64,000 bases of DNA from Lumbricus terrestris (lineage: Eukaryota > Annelida > Clitellata > Crassiclitellata > Lumbricidae), in assembly GCA_949752735.1 (NCBI GenBank), contig OX457036.1, forward strand, positions 96,305,704 through 96,369,703, in the 5' to 3' direction. The notes beneath the pieces are model-generated. The model did no database searches. It was given only the letters and a program-made list of their open reading frames with translations, and had not been told where the DNA came from. Shown here piece by piece: positions 47,086 to 59,894 of this stretch. Position numbers and translations under genes: made by a program. The first letter of the stretch is position 1. Each line of letters opens with the position of its first letter.

Positions 47086-50000
47086 TTATGTCGCTGTACT
47101 CGATGCGTCACCGTTGCTGCTACTTCCAAGGTTCCTGATTGCAGAATTTATGTGAGAAGTTACCTACACACACAACAAAAACAATTATAACAAAAACAAT
47201 AATACCTTTTCTAAACAAACATAATAGCGCAGAGGTGTACGGTAATGATATGCGTCGATTTATCCTTTATTTATTTTTCTTTGTTTCATAGGGACATGAC
47301 TTTTTCGCAAATAGTGGCAGCGCCTTTGTGGGCTACAAATAGAATGGGACGTAGTAGGCTATCTCTGCAACAATCTTAAATATGAATGCATCCATGTCAA
47401 TGGAGATGATATTCATAGGTCGGGTGTTAGTGCTATCTGGCCATCCCACCACAGACAAGAAGAGGGTTAACTCCAAGGTTGTGCTGGGAGTTACCATATC
47501 CAGGGCTCTCTGGATACTCAGCACATTGCGCGTCTCCTTGACACATGCACGTACCAGCTCCCTCTATGTCCTTGGGCTCCTAAGACCCCCATAGCCTTAT
47601 TGGGCCGCAGCAGTTTAAGCAGTAGGCCTATGCAGTAAGTCTATATGTATTATGTAGGCCTACATTCAATCCATATAAACTGACAACTCTACTTTCATTA
47701 GACTTCCTTTTGAATCACAAACTCGACTTTGCTCTGTTATAATATTATATACAAAGAACTGACATTTCCAAGATCTAAGTTGACAATATCTTTTCCCTCT
47801 TGTCAAAAACCGGGACACTTTTGCCATTCTGCCTAAGTTGTCGGGACACCGGGACTCACCACAAGAAACTGGGACGTAGGCTATGATGGTCACCCTAACC
47901 TATAGGGCCACAGTTATATATCGCGAATTCCTTACGCTGCATGCTTCTTCGTGGTGGGTCTTGCACCTAGGCCCTACATGTACCATACAGTAAGCGGAGC
48001 AAATCTGAACGTTTTTTGTTTAACCAAAAATGCAGTGGTGAACTTCTTGTCACCTAATGACGGACCTATGCATACGTATGTGCACTTGTTATAGCGCCCC
48101 TTCAAGCTCTCTACTCAGAGGCGCTCCCGGCTACAGCGCGGACACTGCATCGGAGTTTCACGCCGAAGCGCTGAGCAATTGCGAGTGAAGGACTTGTCCA
48201 AGGTCCCTACGCGGCGACTTGAGGTGGATTCGAACCGGCAACCTTTCGGCTGCAAGGCGACAATTTCGGGACTATGAGTCACTGGTTGAGTGACGGATGC
48301 TGAAAGCTGTTGCTGACAATGATCTACATGTGCTTGCGGCGTTTGTTCTCTCCCATTGTTCAGGACCAATATGAGCGCCTCTGAGTAGAGATCTTGAATG
48401 GGGCGCTATATAAATTTATGTGAATGATTGATTGAACTGCGCCCCAGGCCGCAATATTTTCAATCAATGACACAGGAGAGAAGAGACTTATCCTATAGGT
48501 CTCTTTTCGAAATGGTTAAGATGACCTTGTGATTTTGGTTACTTACAAATTTGTAGAAGAAACACGTGACCGGATTTTCGTCCTCCTGTCGAGGACAATC
48601 GTATCGACCATTGCACAGCTGTCGATCGTCAATGCAGTAGTTCTGATCTCGCGAGAGTGGACACGGGAATCGCGCCTTCCCATCGGACGATGCAGTGCAC
48701 GCTGCAATTTAGAAATATTGACAATCGTAATTATTATTGTAATCAGTGACTTCCATTTGTTTGTATGTTTGTTTGTATGTGCATTTGTTATAGCGCCCCT
48801 TCAAGCTCTCTCGCTGCTCAGAGGCGCTCCCGACTGCAGAGCGGACACTGCATCGGAGTTTCACGCCGAAGCGCTGAGCAATTGCGAGTGAAGGACTTGC
48901 CCAAGGTCCCTACGCGGCGACGTGAGGTGGATTCGAACTTCGAACCTTCCGGCTTCAAGGCAACGACGCCACCACTACACCACCGCGCCCCATGCGCTCC
49001 ATTGCGCAAGGCAGAAGATGATGGCGCTCCGAAACAAGATGTATACGGTACGGTATAGTAAGGTAATATATAAGATTCAGTACCGGTAGTTTATGGCCTA
49101 TACAGAAGGCTAGCCTAAGCATCGGAAAAGATTCGGAATACATGAATAGATCTAACGTGTGACAAGTCAATAATCAAGGTGTCGTTATTGATACCCTTAA
49201 TCGTACTCTGATGCAATAGACCTAGGCCTACTTCTCTTGTTATTGTCATTATCATTCATTCGTTCAAGAATTCCTATAGAGACTCTTCAAAGGACAATTC
49301 AGAAGCGGTCCAGACTATAGCACACACGGCAAAGCGCATTTTTGACCTAATTAAAAAACGCTCCTGTTGCATGTAGACCTATGAATAATAGTTTAAAAAT
49401 AGGAATCTAGGTTAGGCCTGGTATAATATAGGCCCTATGTATGTACGAGTATAAGTTATTAGCTTTTCTTGGCTTATGTTGCACCGTGCTTACTAACTCA
49501 CGTAACCGCAGGCCTAGCAGGCCTACTACTTGTTTGTGCAATGAGCAATAATTGAAATCCAAAGGTCAGGCAAATTGCGGTAAGTTAAGCAAGAAACGGC
49601 ATGCGAGGTTAGGTAAGACTAGCGCCTGAATGGTAATTCAAGCTGGCTTTCGTTTCTTCGTTTGATAGACCTATCGGTTTTATGAGGCCATCTGTCAATC
49701 CAACATATCGATGTAATAAAAAATACATTGGCTTATGTGGGCCAACTGCCATCCTCAATCAGGGGCAATCCTTAGAAGTTTGGTGATTTGTTTTGAATGA
49801 GTATTTGGATAAAAACGAAGCAATCAATAATTATTATACTTTGTTGATCACTCTAATAAAAGTGGATTCTGTTCGGACAGTTATAAGACTGTAAAAATTT
49901 TATTAATGGGAAGAGACCAATGGATCTGTCAACAGGGTCGCCCTAGTTACATCAATCATTAAGCAGTTTAGGGCCACAAATGTTATACAATATACAATAC

Positions 50001-51864
50001 ATGCACAATTATTTTTATCCGTCGCATTACACATGTCTTCAATTCTATAGGCCTATGAGTCACTTAAAAACAGAGTTGCCAACAAAACTCAGAACGCAAA
50101 GTAAAGAAAATGAACACGTAGATCATGTAGAAAACAGTACAGTAGCTGGACCTACAAGTGCATTAAATAAAATCAATTTTAATAAATTGTAATAAATTTT
50201 TAAATTAGTTTTTAACTGACATAGGCTACTGTAGATTGACGTTTAAGTTCAATGGACAGGGAGTCCCAGAACAGTGGTCCATAATTATGTTCGAACGCCA
50301 CAGTGGCGTAGCAAGGTTTTGGGGGCCCTTGTGCAGGGCTTCGGTAGTGGGCCCCTTCATTACTTGAACCTCCTCGATTTCAAACAAAAAAGCTGTGCAA
50401 AAGCGCCTGGCTCTTTTTCGATACTCAATTTGCAATATTTCGAACCCGAAATTAAAATTAACTAAAATAAAAAAATTAACTCACTACAATAATATTTTAA
50501 TCATTTTCTCCCGTTAGTCTTTATAATCATTTTCTATTTCTTCAGGTTACCAGAGAAAATTCAAATTCGAGTAGGCCTACTTGACAAAATTTATCAGAAA
50601 ATTATTGTTTCATCTTTTGAAGTATAAATTATCATCCACATTTACATTCTGTCAAACAGGTGGGTTAATTTGACTAAAAAGAAACAGTATAATAAATTGT
50701 TATAATGTGAAGTCACTCAAGTCTAGGTTGCTACGATAAGTCTAGAAGAAGAAACCAAAAATTCCGAAATGTAAAAATGTTCACATGGGCGAATTCCCTT
50801 GCGCAAAAATAATTGAGATGCTTTCGTTCCTGAATCCTTTGGTAATGCAGCTGGTATAGGCCTACTATCGTAGTTTCCGATGCGCTTCTCTGCTCGGTGT
50901 CAATATCTACCCCCACCTCAGCACTGATCACTACATTACATGTAGACTTGATTGCATTCTGAATATTCTGAATGTAAAAACTTGACTCTGACCACAATAG
51001 CAGTCTGCACAATCCACTGCAACGCCATCGCCGTACATGTAGATATAGACACATTCTGAATTATTCTTAAAATAAAAAATTGACTCTGACCGGGGGAGGG
51101 CCCTCAACAGCCGGGGGCCCTTGTGCACTGCACAAGCTACACAACCTATTGCTACGCCACTGGAACGCCATGTTGTCAAATAGCGGTGTAGCCTACATAC
51201 TTCGTTGATGGCAGACCAAGTTGATTGACGACAGTGCGTTTCGGTCACGCACCTCAGAGGGTTTTTAAGCCAGAGGTCAAAGTTTGTAGATATTTTATGC
51301 GAATGAACTTTATACACAAACAACCCCATTTTCATTTTTATGAGAAAAAAAATTCAGGCAATAAAAAAAGGATTTTGTTCGCTTTATACGGTGTAGCTTA
51401 CTGATCAGACCTCTAGGCCTACACATAGGCCCAATTATTATTATTTTCACGACTCGTTTCTGTAACCGATGACCAGCTTTAATTCCCTGAGTCTTCAGAC
51501 TCGTTTCGCCCACACGCATTCATCGTCTTCGTGTCACGCTGTCTTGCCATCTCAATTATTATATCGGACACTTTGGACCTCTGCTTTTTCCACGGTCTAA
51601 TCGGAGAGCGGAGAAGGAAGAGGACGAACTGACCACGGGAGAGATGTGGGACATGGAGGGAACATAATTAAACTACGAACCACATACATCTTCTGTTGTT
51701 AAGAAACGCATTCCTTTCCGACCTTTCGGTCGTACTTCGACAGATAATAAACATTTGTCACCTTCAACGTTTATGTATCAATGCTCATACTACACGCAAT
51801 AATAAAAAAAAATGACATATGCGTAATTTGAATTTAGAGGTGTAATGACGAACAGATGCTTGAC

Positions 51865-51916
<52 letters not shown>

Positions 51917-54596
51917 TGACAGACAGACAGACAGACAGGCAGGCAGACAGACAGACTGACTGACTGACTGACTGACTGACTGACTGACTGACTGACTGAC
52001 TGACTGACTGACTGACTGACTGACTGACTGACTGACTGACTGACTGACTGACTGACTGACTGACTGACTGACTGACTGACTGACTGACTGACTGACTGAC
52101 TGACCTACATACAGATGGGCAGACATGCAATAAAGATAAAAAATATTTAGTGACATCTGAGAAGAAACTGTTGATAAAGAGACTTGAAATAAAGGAATGA
52201 CAATCACGTCTAGAATTATCATATCAATGATATCATACCTTAAATCAATCATGCTATAGGTCAACCATACCATTGGCCTACCGTACCTATCTAATCGCAT
52301 AGTACCTAGCCACAAATACCTCACCTTACCATACCTTATTGTAATTACCTAACCTTGTGTTGCCGTTCTCGTGTCGCTTTCCTATTCGTATATAATCTTA
52401 GAATATTACAGTAGGCTACCTATTGTGACAGTATTGTCTCTTCTAAATGTTACGTTCCTCGGAGTTGCCTGCGTTCATCAAGTATGTTTTAACTAAACCT
52501 CTATGAAGAACAGCTTGAGCTTTCTCTCTCATCGTAGCTCAAATTCACTTCCTTCCTTGAAATGCTGCCACGAACGCATTATTTCTTTTTACCATGGCTT
52601 TCAGGCACTTTAATTGACATCTAACCCCCAACTTAAACTGGTGGCTGACTATACCCGCGCTTCAGATTCACATTTCGATGTGAACGCGCACGCCCTGCAG
52701 ATTTAATTAACGATAATAATAATAATAATAATAATAATTGTATTTCACAATAATTATAGGCTATTGTGATAGCTTATTCAGATAATTATGTCACATTTTT
52801 GCACTGTGTATATGACATTGTGATCTAATGTCGACCAATCTGAACTAGGAATTTATACTACAGTGTCGCGGTGAAAAGGCTGAAGGCAATAGGGCCTAGT
52901 CGTTGGTTGTTGCTAATAATGCTAAGCAGAACAATCCCTCCTTAAAGGAAGACGTCAAATTTAATTCAAACCAAGGCTAAACAATCTCCCTCTTGACTGC
53001 AGTGATTTTGAATTAAATAATAATAATAATAGGCTACCGTCGCCTCAATAGCAAAGTAATCGGAGTCGATTATGTGGCGCGATATGTTTGTTTAACGTCT
53101 CTAGGAAGAGAAATTTCATCAGTAAAGAAAACATTGGCTACAAGCCTAGAGGAGCCACAAAATAATGGAGCCATATGGACACACACATCCACGTCCATAG
53201 TTGACCGACAACACGTCGTGTTCGCAATGACTAGTCCAAGCGTTGGATGGATGGATCCGATTTGACCAGGGTCTATGACAACAGAGGTCGTTACCCTGGA
53301 CAGAAATTTGCTCGGCGTACTACAGCACTTAAGAGCGTTTAGGTATGCGTTGGGGTAACGAGAGTTGACCTAGGCCTACAGCTCGCTACACACGATGACG
53401 CTACCGCGGTGTAGTCCCTCGTTTTAAAAATGATTTTACTGATTGTTTATTCTGCGTAGGCTGTCTCCCTGCCCTGAGTCTCTTCAGAACTGAACTGAAC
53501 TGGTTCTGTGCAGTGGACTGTGAGGCGAGTTTATTTCTACCATAAAACATCGGCTCCTCTGTTTTATATAATGTGTGTAGGCCTAAAATTATTCTATGAT
53601 CATCGTCTTCAACAGAACCCGTCTAAGCTGCTCTTTTCCCTCCTCACTTTCGTCGCCTCTGCCATCGGACTGCATGAGAGGTTCCCTAGGCAAATCCAGT
53701 CAATTCTAGAACAATATTCCGATGATAGAAACAAATCAGAAGCCGGTAGAAACCACTTGGCAACTTGGGCAATCACATCTTAAGGGAGACTCCTAATAAG
53801 ACCAATAATAACGAGGGAAGAATGGTGGGTAAAAAGACGAAAGGAAGACAGAGGATGGTCAGATGGATATGAAGGATGGTCAGAGCAAGTACCGGGCGAC
53901 ATTGATCTACCCTTGGTCTTCATAGCAGTTTAAAAATTTGGGTAGACAGTTACAAAGGCAGAGACGCCTGGTGGACGCTTTAACCAGCGTGGCTAACGGA
54001 GCCATTGAGGGTATCTCTTTATCCCACTGTGTTACCCGGAGTTTTTACTCTCAGATGCAGGTCTATACCATCTCAGGTTAACTGAAGTCGTCTTTGTTTT
54101 TGTTTTCTGCCTTTCAGTGCAAGTTAAGTGGAATGCTTAATATTCCACCCATCCCGACCAGTGGGCTCATACTTATTCAAGAGCCCAGTTCTTGCGTATC
54201 GAAAACTATTGCGAAGTTTTATTCACAAATTCGAACCTATTAAAACGCCCTACCAAAAATGCTTAGCACAGGACGCCAATTAGTAAGGCTACCCACTACT
54301 ACCCAGTGATAAAACCGTGTCCATAAACAGTCTATAAAATAAATAGCAAAGAATCGTGTGTGCTCCTACTAACCTCCGCTTGAAACCACCTCCGATCTTT
54401 TAACCGTTCGATGTCTTCGTGGTTCTGGCTGTAGTATTCTCCGTACGAATAGTTGTTGTTCCGTGGTGTGGTTCTGCATTTCCGTCGGTAGTGGTGGTGG
54501 TGGAGGTGGTGGTAGATGACCAAGGAATGCGGCAGCATAGATGGATGGAATGCTAACGGATAGCAGGACTAAGGCGATCAGCGAAGAAGAACCCAT
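47086..54596 (-). CDS. Secreted single-LDLa-domain protein, peptide or ligand precursor, 3 exons
   Basis: Exons in coding order: 54596-54374, 48701-48547, 47163-47086. The junctions (AG.CGGAG|gttagt, ttgcag|CGTGC, AAATTT|gtaagt, tgtgtag|GTAAC) are in phase and give 151 residues. Residues 1-23 are a clear signal peptide (hydrophobic LIALVLLSVSIPSIYA). A Pro run, an N-glycosylation site (NHT), dibasic RR sites and a furin-like RTVKR (about residues 62-66) follow. The second exon is one LDL-receptor class A module with six cysteines in the expected order: FPCP, NYCID, the LCNGRYDCPRQEDE calcium-binding stretch, and VTCFFYKF. A 25-residue tail with VTSHINSAIRNL follows. Single-LDLa secreted proteins include Alk ligands of the Jeb/HEN-1 type and prohormone-4-like precursors; family placement is not settled. 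The small third exon is the weakest part. Confidence 0.68.
47260..47600. other. Uncertain frame in intron 2 of the LDLa gene
   Basis: The minus strand is open through RELVRACVKETRNVLSIQRA to FKIVAEIAYYVPFYL with no recognised motif. It may be a repeat remnant. I see no splice phase that would join it to the LDLa gene. Confidence 0.15.
47800..47900. mobile_element. Fragment of a hAT-like MITE end
   Basis: 'ctatgatggtcaccctaacc' resembles a CAGGGTGACCA-type terminus, and inside it are 'gggacac' repeats. No partner end was found. Confidence 0.25.
48085..48290 (-). repeat. tRNA-derived SINE
   Basis: On the minus strand the order is head with B box (ggttcgaatcc), 'ttgagcgaagtccttcactc'-like middle, and tail 'ggggcgctataacaagtgca'. 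It lies in intron 2 of the LDLa gene, about 250 bases beyond exon 2. Confidence 0.75.
48365..48425 (+). repeat. SINE tail, opposite orientation
   Basis: 'gagcgcctctgagtagagat' and 'ggggcgctatataaat' are the family's 3' end. It is placed tail-out against the 48085 copy. Confidence 0.6.
48775..49000 (-). repeat. tRNA-derived SINE, nearly full length
   Basis: Read on the minus strand: A box 'tggtgtagtggt', B box 'agttcgaatcc', middle 'gggcaagtccttcactcgca', and tail 'ggggcgctataacaaatgca' with (caaa)n. This is the best-preserved copy and shows the layout of the family. Confidence 0.85.
50301..51162. mobile_element. hAT-type element (CAGTGGCGTAGC family)
   Basis: CAGTGGCGTAGCAAGG and TTGCTACGCCACTG ends are flanked by gaacgcca (50293-50300 and 51163-51170). 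The interior aligns to 6750-7558. It lies in intron 1 of the LDLa gene. Confidence 0.93.
51865..52105 (+). repeat. Compound tetranucleotide microsatellite
   Basis: A run of (gaca)n at about 51866-51956 changes to (gact)n from about 51953 to 52102, the second block being almost perfect. Confidence 0.98.
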
Positions 54597-54709
54597 AGAA
54601 CCGACGCCACAACCTCACACACCAGCAGCAGACTGCGCAAAGGTCGCACGGATGGCGAATTTATACCGAACAGGTGTCGCGCGAATCTCTGTCGTACGGT
54701 ACTCTTTAT

Positions 54710-55230
54710 TGTCTATGTCCGTCTCTCTGTCTCTCTGTCTTTCTGTCTCTGTCTGTACGTTCTAGTCTCTCTTTCTCTCTCTCTCTCTCTTTCTATATGT
54801 CGCTCTGTTTAACTCTATTCTACTATCTCTTTCTGTAGGTCTCTGTCTATGTTTCTGTCTCTATCTCTGTCTTTGTCTCTCTGTCTCTTCTCTGTTTCTA
54901 TTTCTGTCTGTCTCTGTATGTCTGTCTCTCTCTTTCTGTAGGTCTCTGTTTATGTTTCTGTCTCTATCTCAGTCTTTGTCTCTCTGTCTCTTCTCTGTTT
55001 CTGTTTCTGTTTCTGTCTGTCTCTGTATGTCTGTCTCTCTCTCTTTCTCTGGCTGTCTATCTCTCTCTTTCTCTAGTTGTCTGTCTCTCTTTCTCTGGTT
55101 GTCTGTCTCTCTTTCTCTGGCTGTCTCTCTGTTTTACTTTCTCTCTTTCTCTCTCTGTCTATCTGTATATATATATATCTCTATTTTCTCGCTGTTTCTC
55201 TGTTTCTGTCTGTCTCCCTCTCTTAGCTTT
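54710..55230 (+). repeat. Pyrimidine-rich low-complexity tract
   Basis: Irregular (tctctg)n and (tgtctctctt)n sequence runs about 500 bases, lying just upstream of the LDLa gene start on the opposite strand. Longer internal duplications include 'gtaggtctctgttatgtttc'-like blocks at 54835 and 54935. Confidence 0.9.
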
Positions 55231-55967
55231 CCGCTCGACCAGCGTATGGCTCAACCACTTGTAGGAAATTCCAGATAGCCACCTGTTGAATGATTATCGT
55301 CTTAATACGTTGACGAGACAGTTGGCCAACAGCATCACTGACTAACATCTGATGGCACTTCCAGCAGCGGCGGCAGCTTGTGCCTTTATGCCTCTGCTAG
55401 ATGAATGGACGTCGGAACTGGAAACTCCAATAGACGTAATAATGTTGAATAATAATAAGAATAATAATAATAATATAAAAATTGCGTGACTGACGTCAAT
55501 TAGACATGGTGACCATAGGCCTGCAGCAGTTGTTCATCAAAGTCTTTGATTATTAACACATCAAAAATTATTGCGCTCTTTCTATTGTTTTTCCGCGATA
55601 TGGCGTAGTTGCTATTCGATTAAGACCATGCATCATCTGCAACTTCACCCTGATGCGGTGATAAACGTCTTTGAACTCAGGAGAAACGAAAATTTCGAAT
55701 CACTATGCATGCACACATGTAGGTCCTACGGTACATACGTACGTATGTATGTGTGTATGTATGTATGCATGTATGCATTTTTGTATGTATGTAAAATAAG
55801 TAAGGAATTAAGTAAGTAGGTAAGTAAGGCAGTATATTCTTTGTGACTTGCAAACGCACCCTTTGGGACAAACAACATCATTTATAATACATTGAGGTAA
55901 TAATTTGTAATGAAAGAAGCATGAAATCGCAAGATGAATGAGATGTCAGATATATTAGTGTCAAAAG

Positions 55968-56264
55968 TCAACTACACAGCCTCCCGGTGTTGAATCCCTC
56001 ACCAATTAATGAATCACAGTCTGGCATCTCTAGACTAAACGTGTGCGAGATCAAAGGGAGTATCCAGTTACGCAGATCTTTGACGACGTGCCTAGGGTCA
56101 TTGAGGATAGCAGCAAAGAGGGGTTCGTCTGCCTTTGAACATAACTTGTTAAATGTAGGAGTAATAGTTGGCAAAAACTTGTGTCGTATCAGCTTTCTTT
56201 TAATAGCAGACAGACCCTGTTTACTGACCCTGTTTGCAAAGCCCCCAACATACTGGTGAGGCAT
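55968..56264 (-). mobile_element. LINE C-terminal remnant
   Basis: The minus strand reads KFLPTITPTFNKLCSKADEP then LFAAILNDPRHVVKDL, a pattern common at the end of LINE reverse transcriptase polyproteins. It is intact over 98 residues. Confidence 0.5.
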
Positions 56265-57480
56265 AACAGCCAGGGCCGCAAATCTGTAACTAAATGCGGG
56301 GAGGGAAAATTGTCCCTTCGGATTTGTGCATATAGTATACCTCCCTCAAGAAGCCCACCCAAGGTTAGTGTTAAAAATTGTTGGTTCGTACTGTAATAGG
56401 CCTACTGCACATAGCTTATAATATGTTCGGAAAACCGGGAACAACACGACTATCACTAGAGGCTCTCTTGCCAAACCGAAAGAGTTGAAAGTATTAGGTC
56501 TATTTAGTGCCTTATATTTCTCTTAATTTTAACTTCTCCATCTGTATGGTTTAGTAGGCGTTTACATTCATCTCTAGCAACTCATTTGTACTGTAAACTG
56601 AGCTGCTCCCTCTCCTGTATTCAGTGTAGAATGTTTAATCATTAAGTTAAACAACAACACGATTATAAATCTACTGCAATGGGTTGACAAGGGGTCTAAA
56701 CATGTTTGAACGTTGAGTGAATCTCAGTCAATTATAGGTCTAAGGTGAAAAATAATTTTAATTATACGTAACTTTCTACTTGCAGGCTTATATAATCCAC
56801 AACAAATTCTTTATCATATCATTTTGTCGTTTTTGACATCTCTTGCCTATCGATTGTTTTAATAGTCGAATTTATTTTTAACTGAAATCCACAAAAAACA
56901 GCTGGCTCTTGCTACCCAATGGCTTCTGTGGGGGCTGAAGTAACCTACTCTGGAGATTGTGATTGCGATTACAAATACAAACTGCAAAACAGATTCCTTA
57001 TACGTAGAAGATATAAAATGACAGGAATCTGATCATAATTATATAATGCTACCCTACAATGCAGCCTGTTAGTCACTTTTCTGCATGGTGCACAGATTTA
57101 GGCAATGGCTAATTGTTTGTGTATGTGAAAAGCTGTTCTTGATAGGGAAGGCAGTGCATTTTTGCATTATTTTTGTAGCACTTACCAGCACACCATCCTG
57201 CTTGAAGCCATTTGGAAAAAACGAAAGAGATGAGACTTCTTAAATCATTTAAAGCACCGTACTTTAGGCCTATTCATGAATTTTAGTTGCTTAAATTTAT
57301 TTGTAATCCGCTGTAGGCCTTCGGTCGAATATGCGGTATAATGTGGTCTCGAGATGCACTGATAGCTGTGATAGGCCTATCAATATTTCTCCTTTCAAAT
57401 CTGAGAGCCCACGCTTCCAATATGATTAGCTTATGTACTTGTGTATACATGTTATGTATGCATGCATGAACCGTGAGTGC

Positions 57481-57849
57481 GAAGGATAGAAGGGGTCACA
57501 AGGAGGGAAAGGATACGAAACACGGAAATACGCAGCAGACTGAAGATACAACGAGACATAGTGGACAGGATTCAGATCAAAAGAATGCGGTACTTTGGAC
57601 ATGTCGTCAGAATGCAAAGTGGAAGATACCCAAAGGTGGCACTGCAAGGATTATATGTGCATGGGAAGAGGAGAAGAGGCAGACCCAGGAAGCGATGGAT
57701 GGATGCTGCGGAGGAGGACTGCCTGAGGATGGGACTAACCGTGGGAGAGGCGGCGCGGAGAGCGCAGGACAGGGACGACTGGAGGCTATCCATAAAGGAG
57801 CGGCTGATGCGGGCGGAAGCTTCGTCAGGGCCATAAGTCAAGTAAGTCA
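57481..57849 (+). mobile_element. 5'-truncated LINE with a perfect 23-bp target duplication
   Basis: A 23-bp direct repeat ending 'gcatgaaccgtgagtgc' flanks the insert exactly (57458-57480 and 57850-57872). The insert codes 119 residues, including RMRYFGHVVRM and GRRRRGRPRKRWMD, the C-terminal box also seen at 18725-19351. It ends in the short repeat 'caagtaagt', not in poly(A). Truncation plus a long target duplication is the signature of target-primed reverse transcription. Confidence 0.92.
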
Positions 57850-57899
57850 TGCATGCATGAACCGTGAGTGCACGTTTGTATGCATTGTAAACTTATTTT

Positions 57900-58250
57900 A
57901 CTTATATGACAATTTACAAAGCGCCTCTTACATTACTAGCTGTTCAGAGGCACTCTCAGCGTGAATGCCCCGAGGGAATAAAAAGACCTGAAGCAGTGAA
58001 GGGCTGAAGATGTCACCCTCTAATTAGATCTTAATAGGGATAGATAAAGGGAGGTAGGTTATTCCACATAGAAGGGTCTACAATGGCAAAAGCTTGGTGT
58101 TGGGTCATGGAAGTCCTTATCCGAGGAACTAGGAGATCAAGTAGATAAGAAGACCGATCAGCAGACCGGAGAGGACGGGAAGGTAATGGGGAGAGGGTTT
58201 GTTCACCAAGTCACAAAGGTGTTTAGGAGCTTGTCCATTATGAGTACGGG
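57900..58250 (-). mobile_element. LINE 3' remnant
   Basis: 'gacaatttacaaagcgcctc' and 'gttcagaggcactctcagcg' match the minus-strand LINE tails at 30350 and 61490, without a preserved frame. Confidence 0.45.
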
Positions 58251-58259
58251 TATGTATGC

Positions 58260-59360
58260 TATATACATGTACACACATGTGTGTGTATGATTAGCTGTCT
58301 TCCTCCCTGCAGTCTTTCAGGACGATAGCCTATATTGGGCGAGTCAAATCATAAATTCCTCTCTCTTTGTATTAGTAAAGAAGATATTCTATCTATCAAT
58401 AGACACGTTTACACCTCTTTTAGCTGTGCGGCTTTTGATCCCACAGAGCAAATCTTCAAATATTCACGTTTCGAGCAATGTGCAGTCGCTTACAGCTTAC
58501 CGACTCTAGCATTTGTGACGCAGCTGAGAAAAATTGTGGGGAGTGAATTCCTTCACGTTCCCTCTCCAGGTTTAAAAGTGGGTAGGGAATTCCTTCCCTC
58601 CTTTCCTTCCCGGGATTTACGGCCCTGATAACAACATTAGTGCTACTGCGTAGGAACGTAAAACATCATGGAGTCGGTTGACTGTCAAGTCATGCGACAA
58701 AACGACACAAAGTGCGTAAAAAGATTGCTGGATATTAAGACACAATTAAGGACATGGGCATTTTTCATGTAGGCCTATCATTAGTATGATTAACGGTCTG
58801 AATGAGACAAAATACGTTAAACCCCGAAAGCAGTAGTTGAAAAAGCAAAACGTAGCTGTCGGCCGACCATCCGGAGGACAAGAAGTGCCTCTAGGTGCAG
58901 AGGTCCACACGTTCACTAATCGCAGTCCTCACTGAACGTGTTTTGTCTAGCCGAGTGGTTCAGAAACATAACCATTGACTAATGTATAAGTTTGTATGTT
59001 GTTCATTCGCTAGGCGTCGGCACTGGACGTGACGCATATAATACGACTATTATAATAGTAGCCTACTGCTCCCATTACAAAAAGCAGACGATTTTCGATT
59101 TGAATCGGTATCACGCCATTTTTTGTTCATTTTTATAAGGGACACTTTTTTTCACTACTCTGGATTTGCACCCAAAAACTGACGTCTCACCTACTCAAAA
59201 GTATTCATGTCTCTACTGATCGGATATTCGTATTCTATATAATAGGCTATGTATGTAGGCCTATATTCGTTCAATGAGCAAGAACAGGTTGGCAAAACGC
59301 AACCTGGTACATTGATACAGACAAAAATTACATTGAAATAATAATATTAAAGGAAGTAAT
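58260..59360. other. No feature recognised
   Basis: Unique AT-rich sequence with a few chance frames, none with a recognisable motif or plausible splice context. Confidence 0.4.
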
Positions 59361-59363
59361 CAG

Positions 59364-59720
59364 TTATTGGAATTGAATTGAATCGATAGTTAGACTATAC
59401 TTTAATGATATGTTTGAAAAGAACTCTAGAGACAAAGTTCCAGTCATCTTTGCTTGAAGTTCAAAATTGTGCATACGAGTCCTGAGACCTGGACGACGGT
59501 TGTTCTTTGGTGGGAAAAGAGCTCGGAGGACGTGGATGTCGTTCCTGGCCACTGCATGCAGCAGTCGGTCCTCAGCCAAACCGACTCACATTGCAACTGT
59601 TGCGGCACCTGATGGGAGGTAACCCATACGCTGCGTTCTTATGAGCAGTCTCTCGAGTCTCTGTCGATCAGCGGCTGTAGACCCTGTAGTAAGGTCCACC
59701 AGGCAGGAGCAGCGCAAAGC
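59364..59720 (-). mobile_element. LINE C-terminal remnant
   Basis: The minus strand reads VLRALFPPKNNRRPGLRTRM and HNFELQAK, similar to the 'LFPP...NLRxRxHNFxL' tail of LINE reverse transcriptases. It ends at 59364. Confidence 0.5.
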
Positions 59721-59894
59721 AGTTTATCATCCACCATCTAATCCTAAATGACACCCACCTTAAAAGCTACTATAGGCCCCTTTTGCAACCGGATTCGGAC
59801 CTCCCCCTGCTTCCCTTTGAACAGCCCTATGACTCTATGCGGCGCTCGTGAATAAGCTGGTGCGTGCGATTGACTTTTAAGTCGTGTCTTCGGT

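Noticed and set aside
51785..52324. 179-residue frame with SQSV repeats
   Set aside because: It is a translation of the (GACT)n microsatellite; 4-base repeats of this length stay open by chance.
54952..55278. Leu/Ser-rich membrane-like frame
   Set aside because: It is produced by the pyrimidine-rich tract; the apparent hydrophobicity is a composition artefact.
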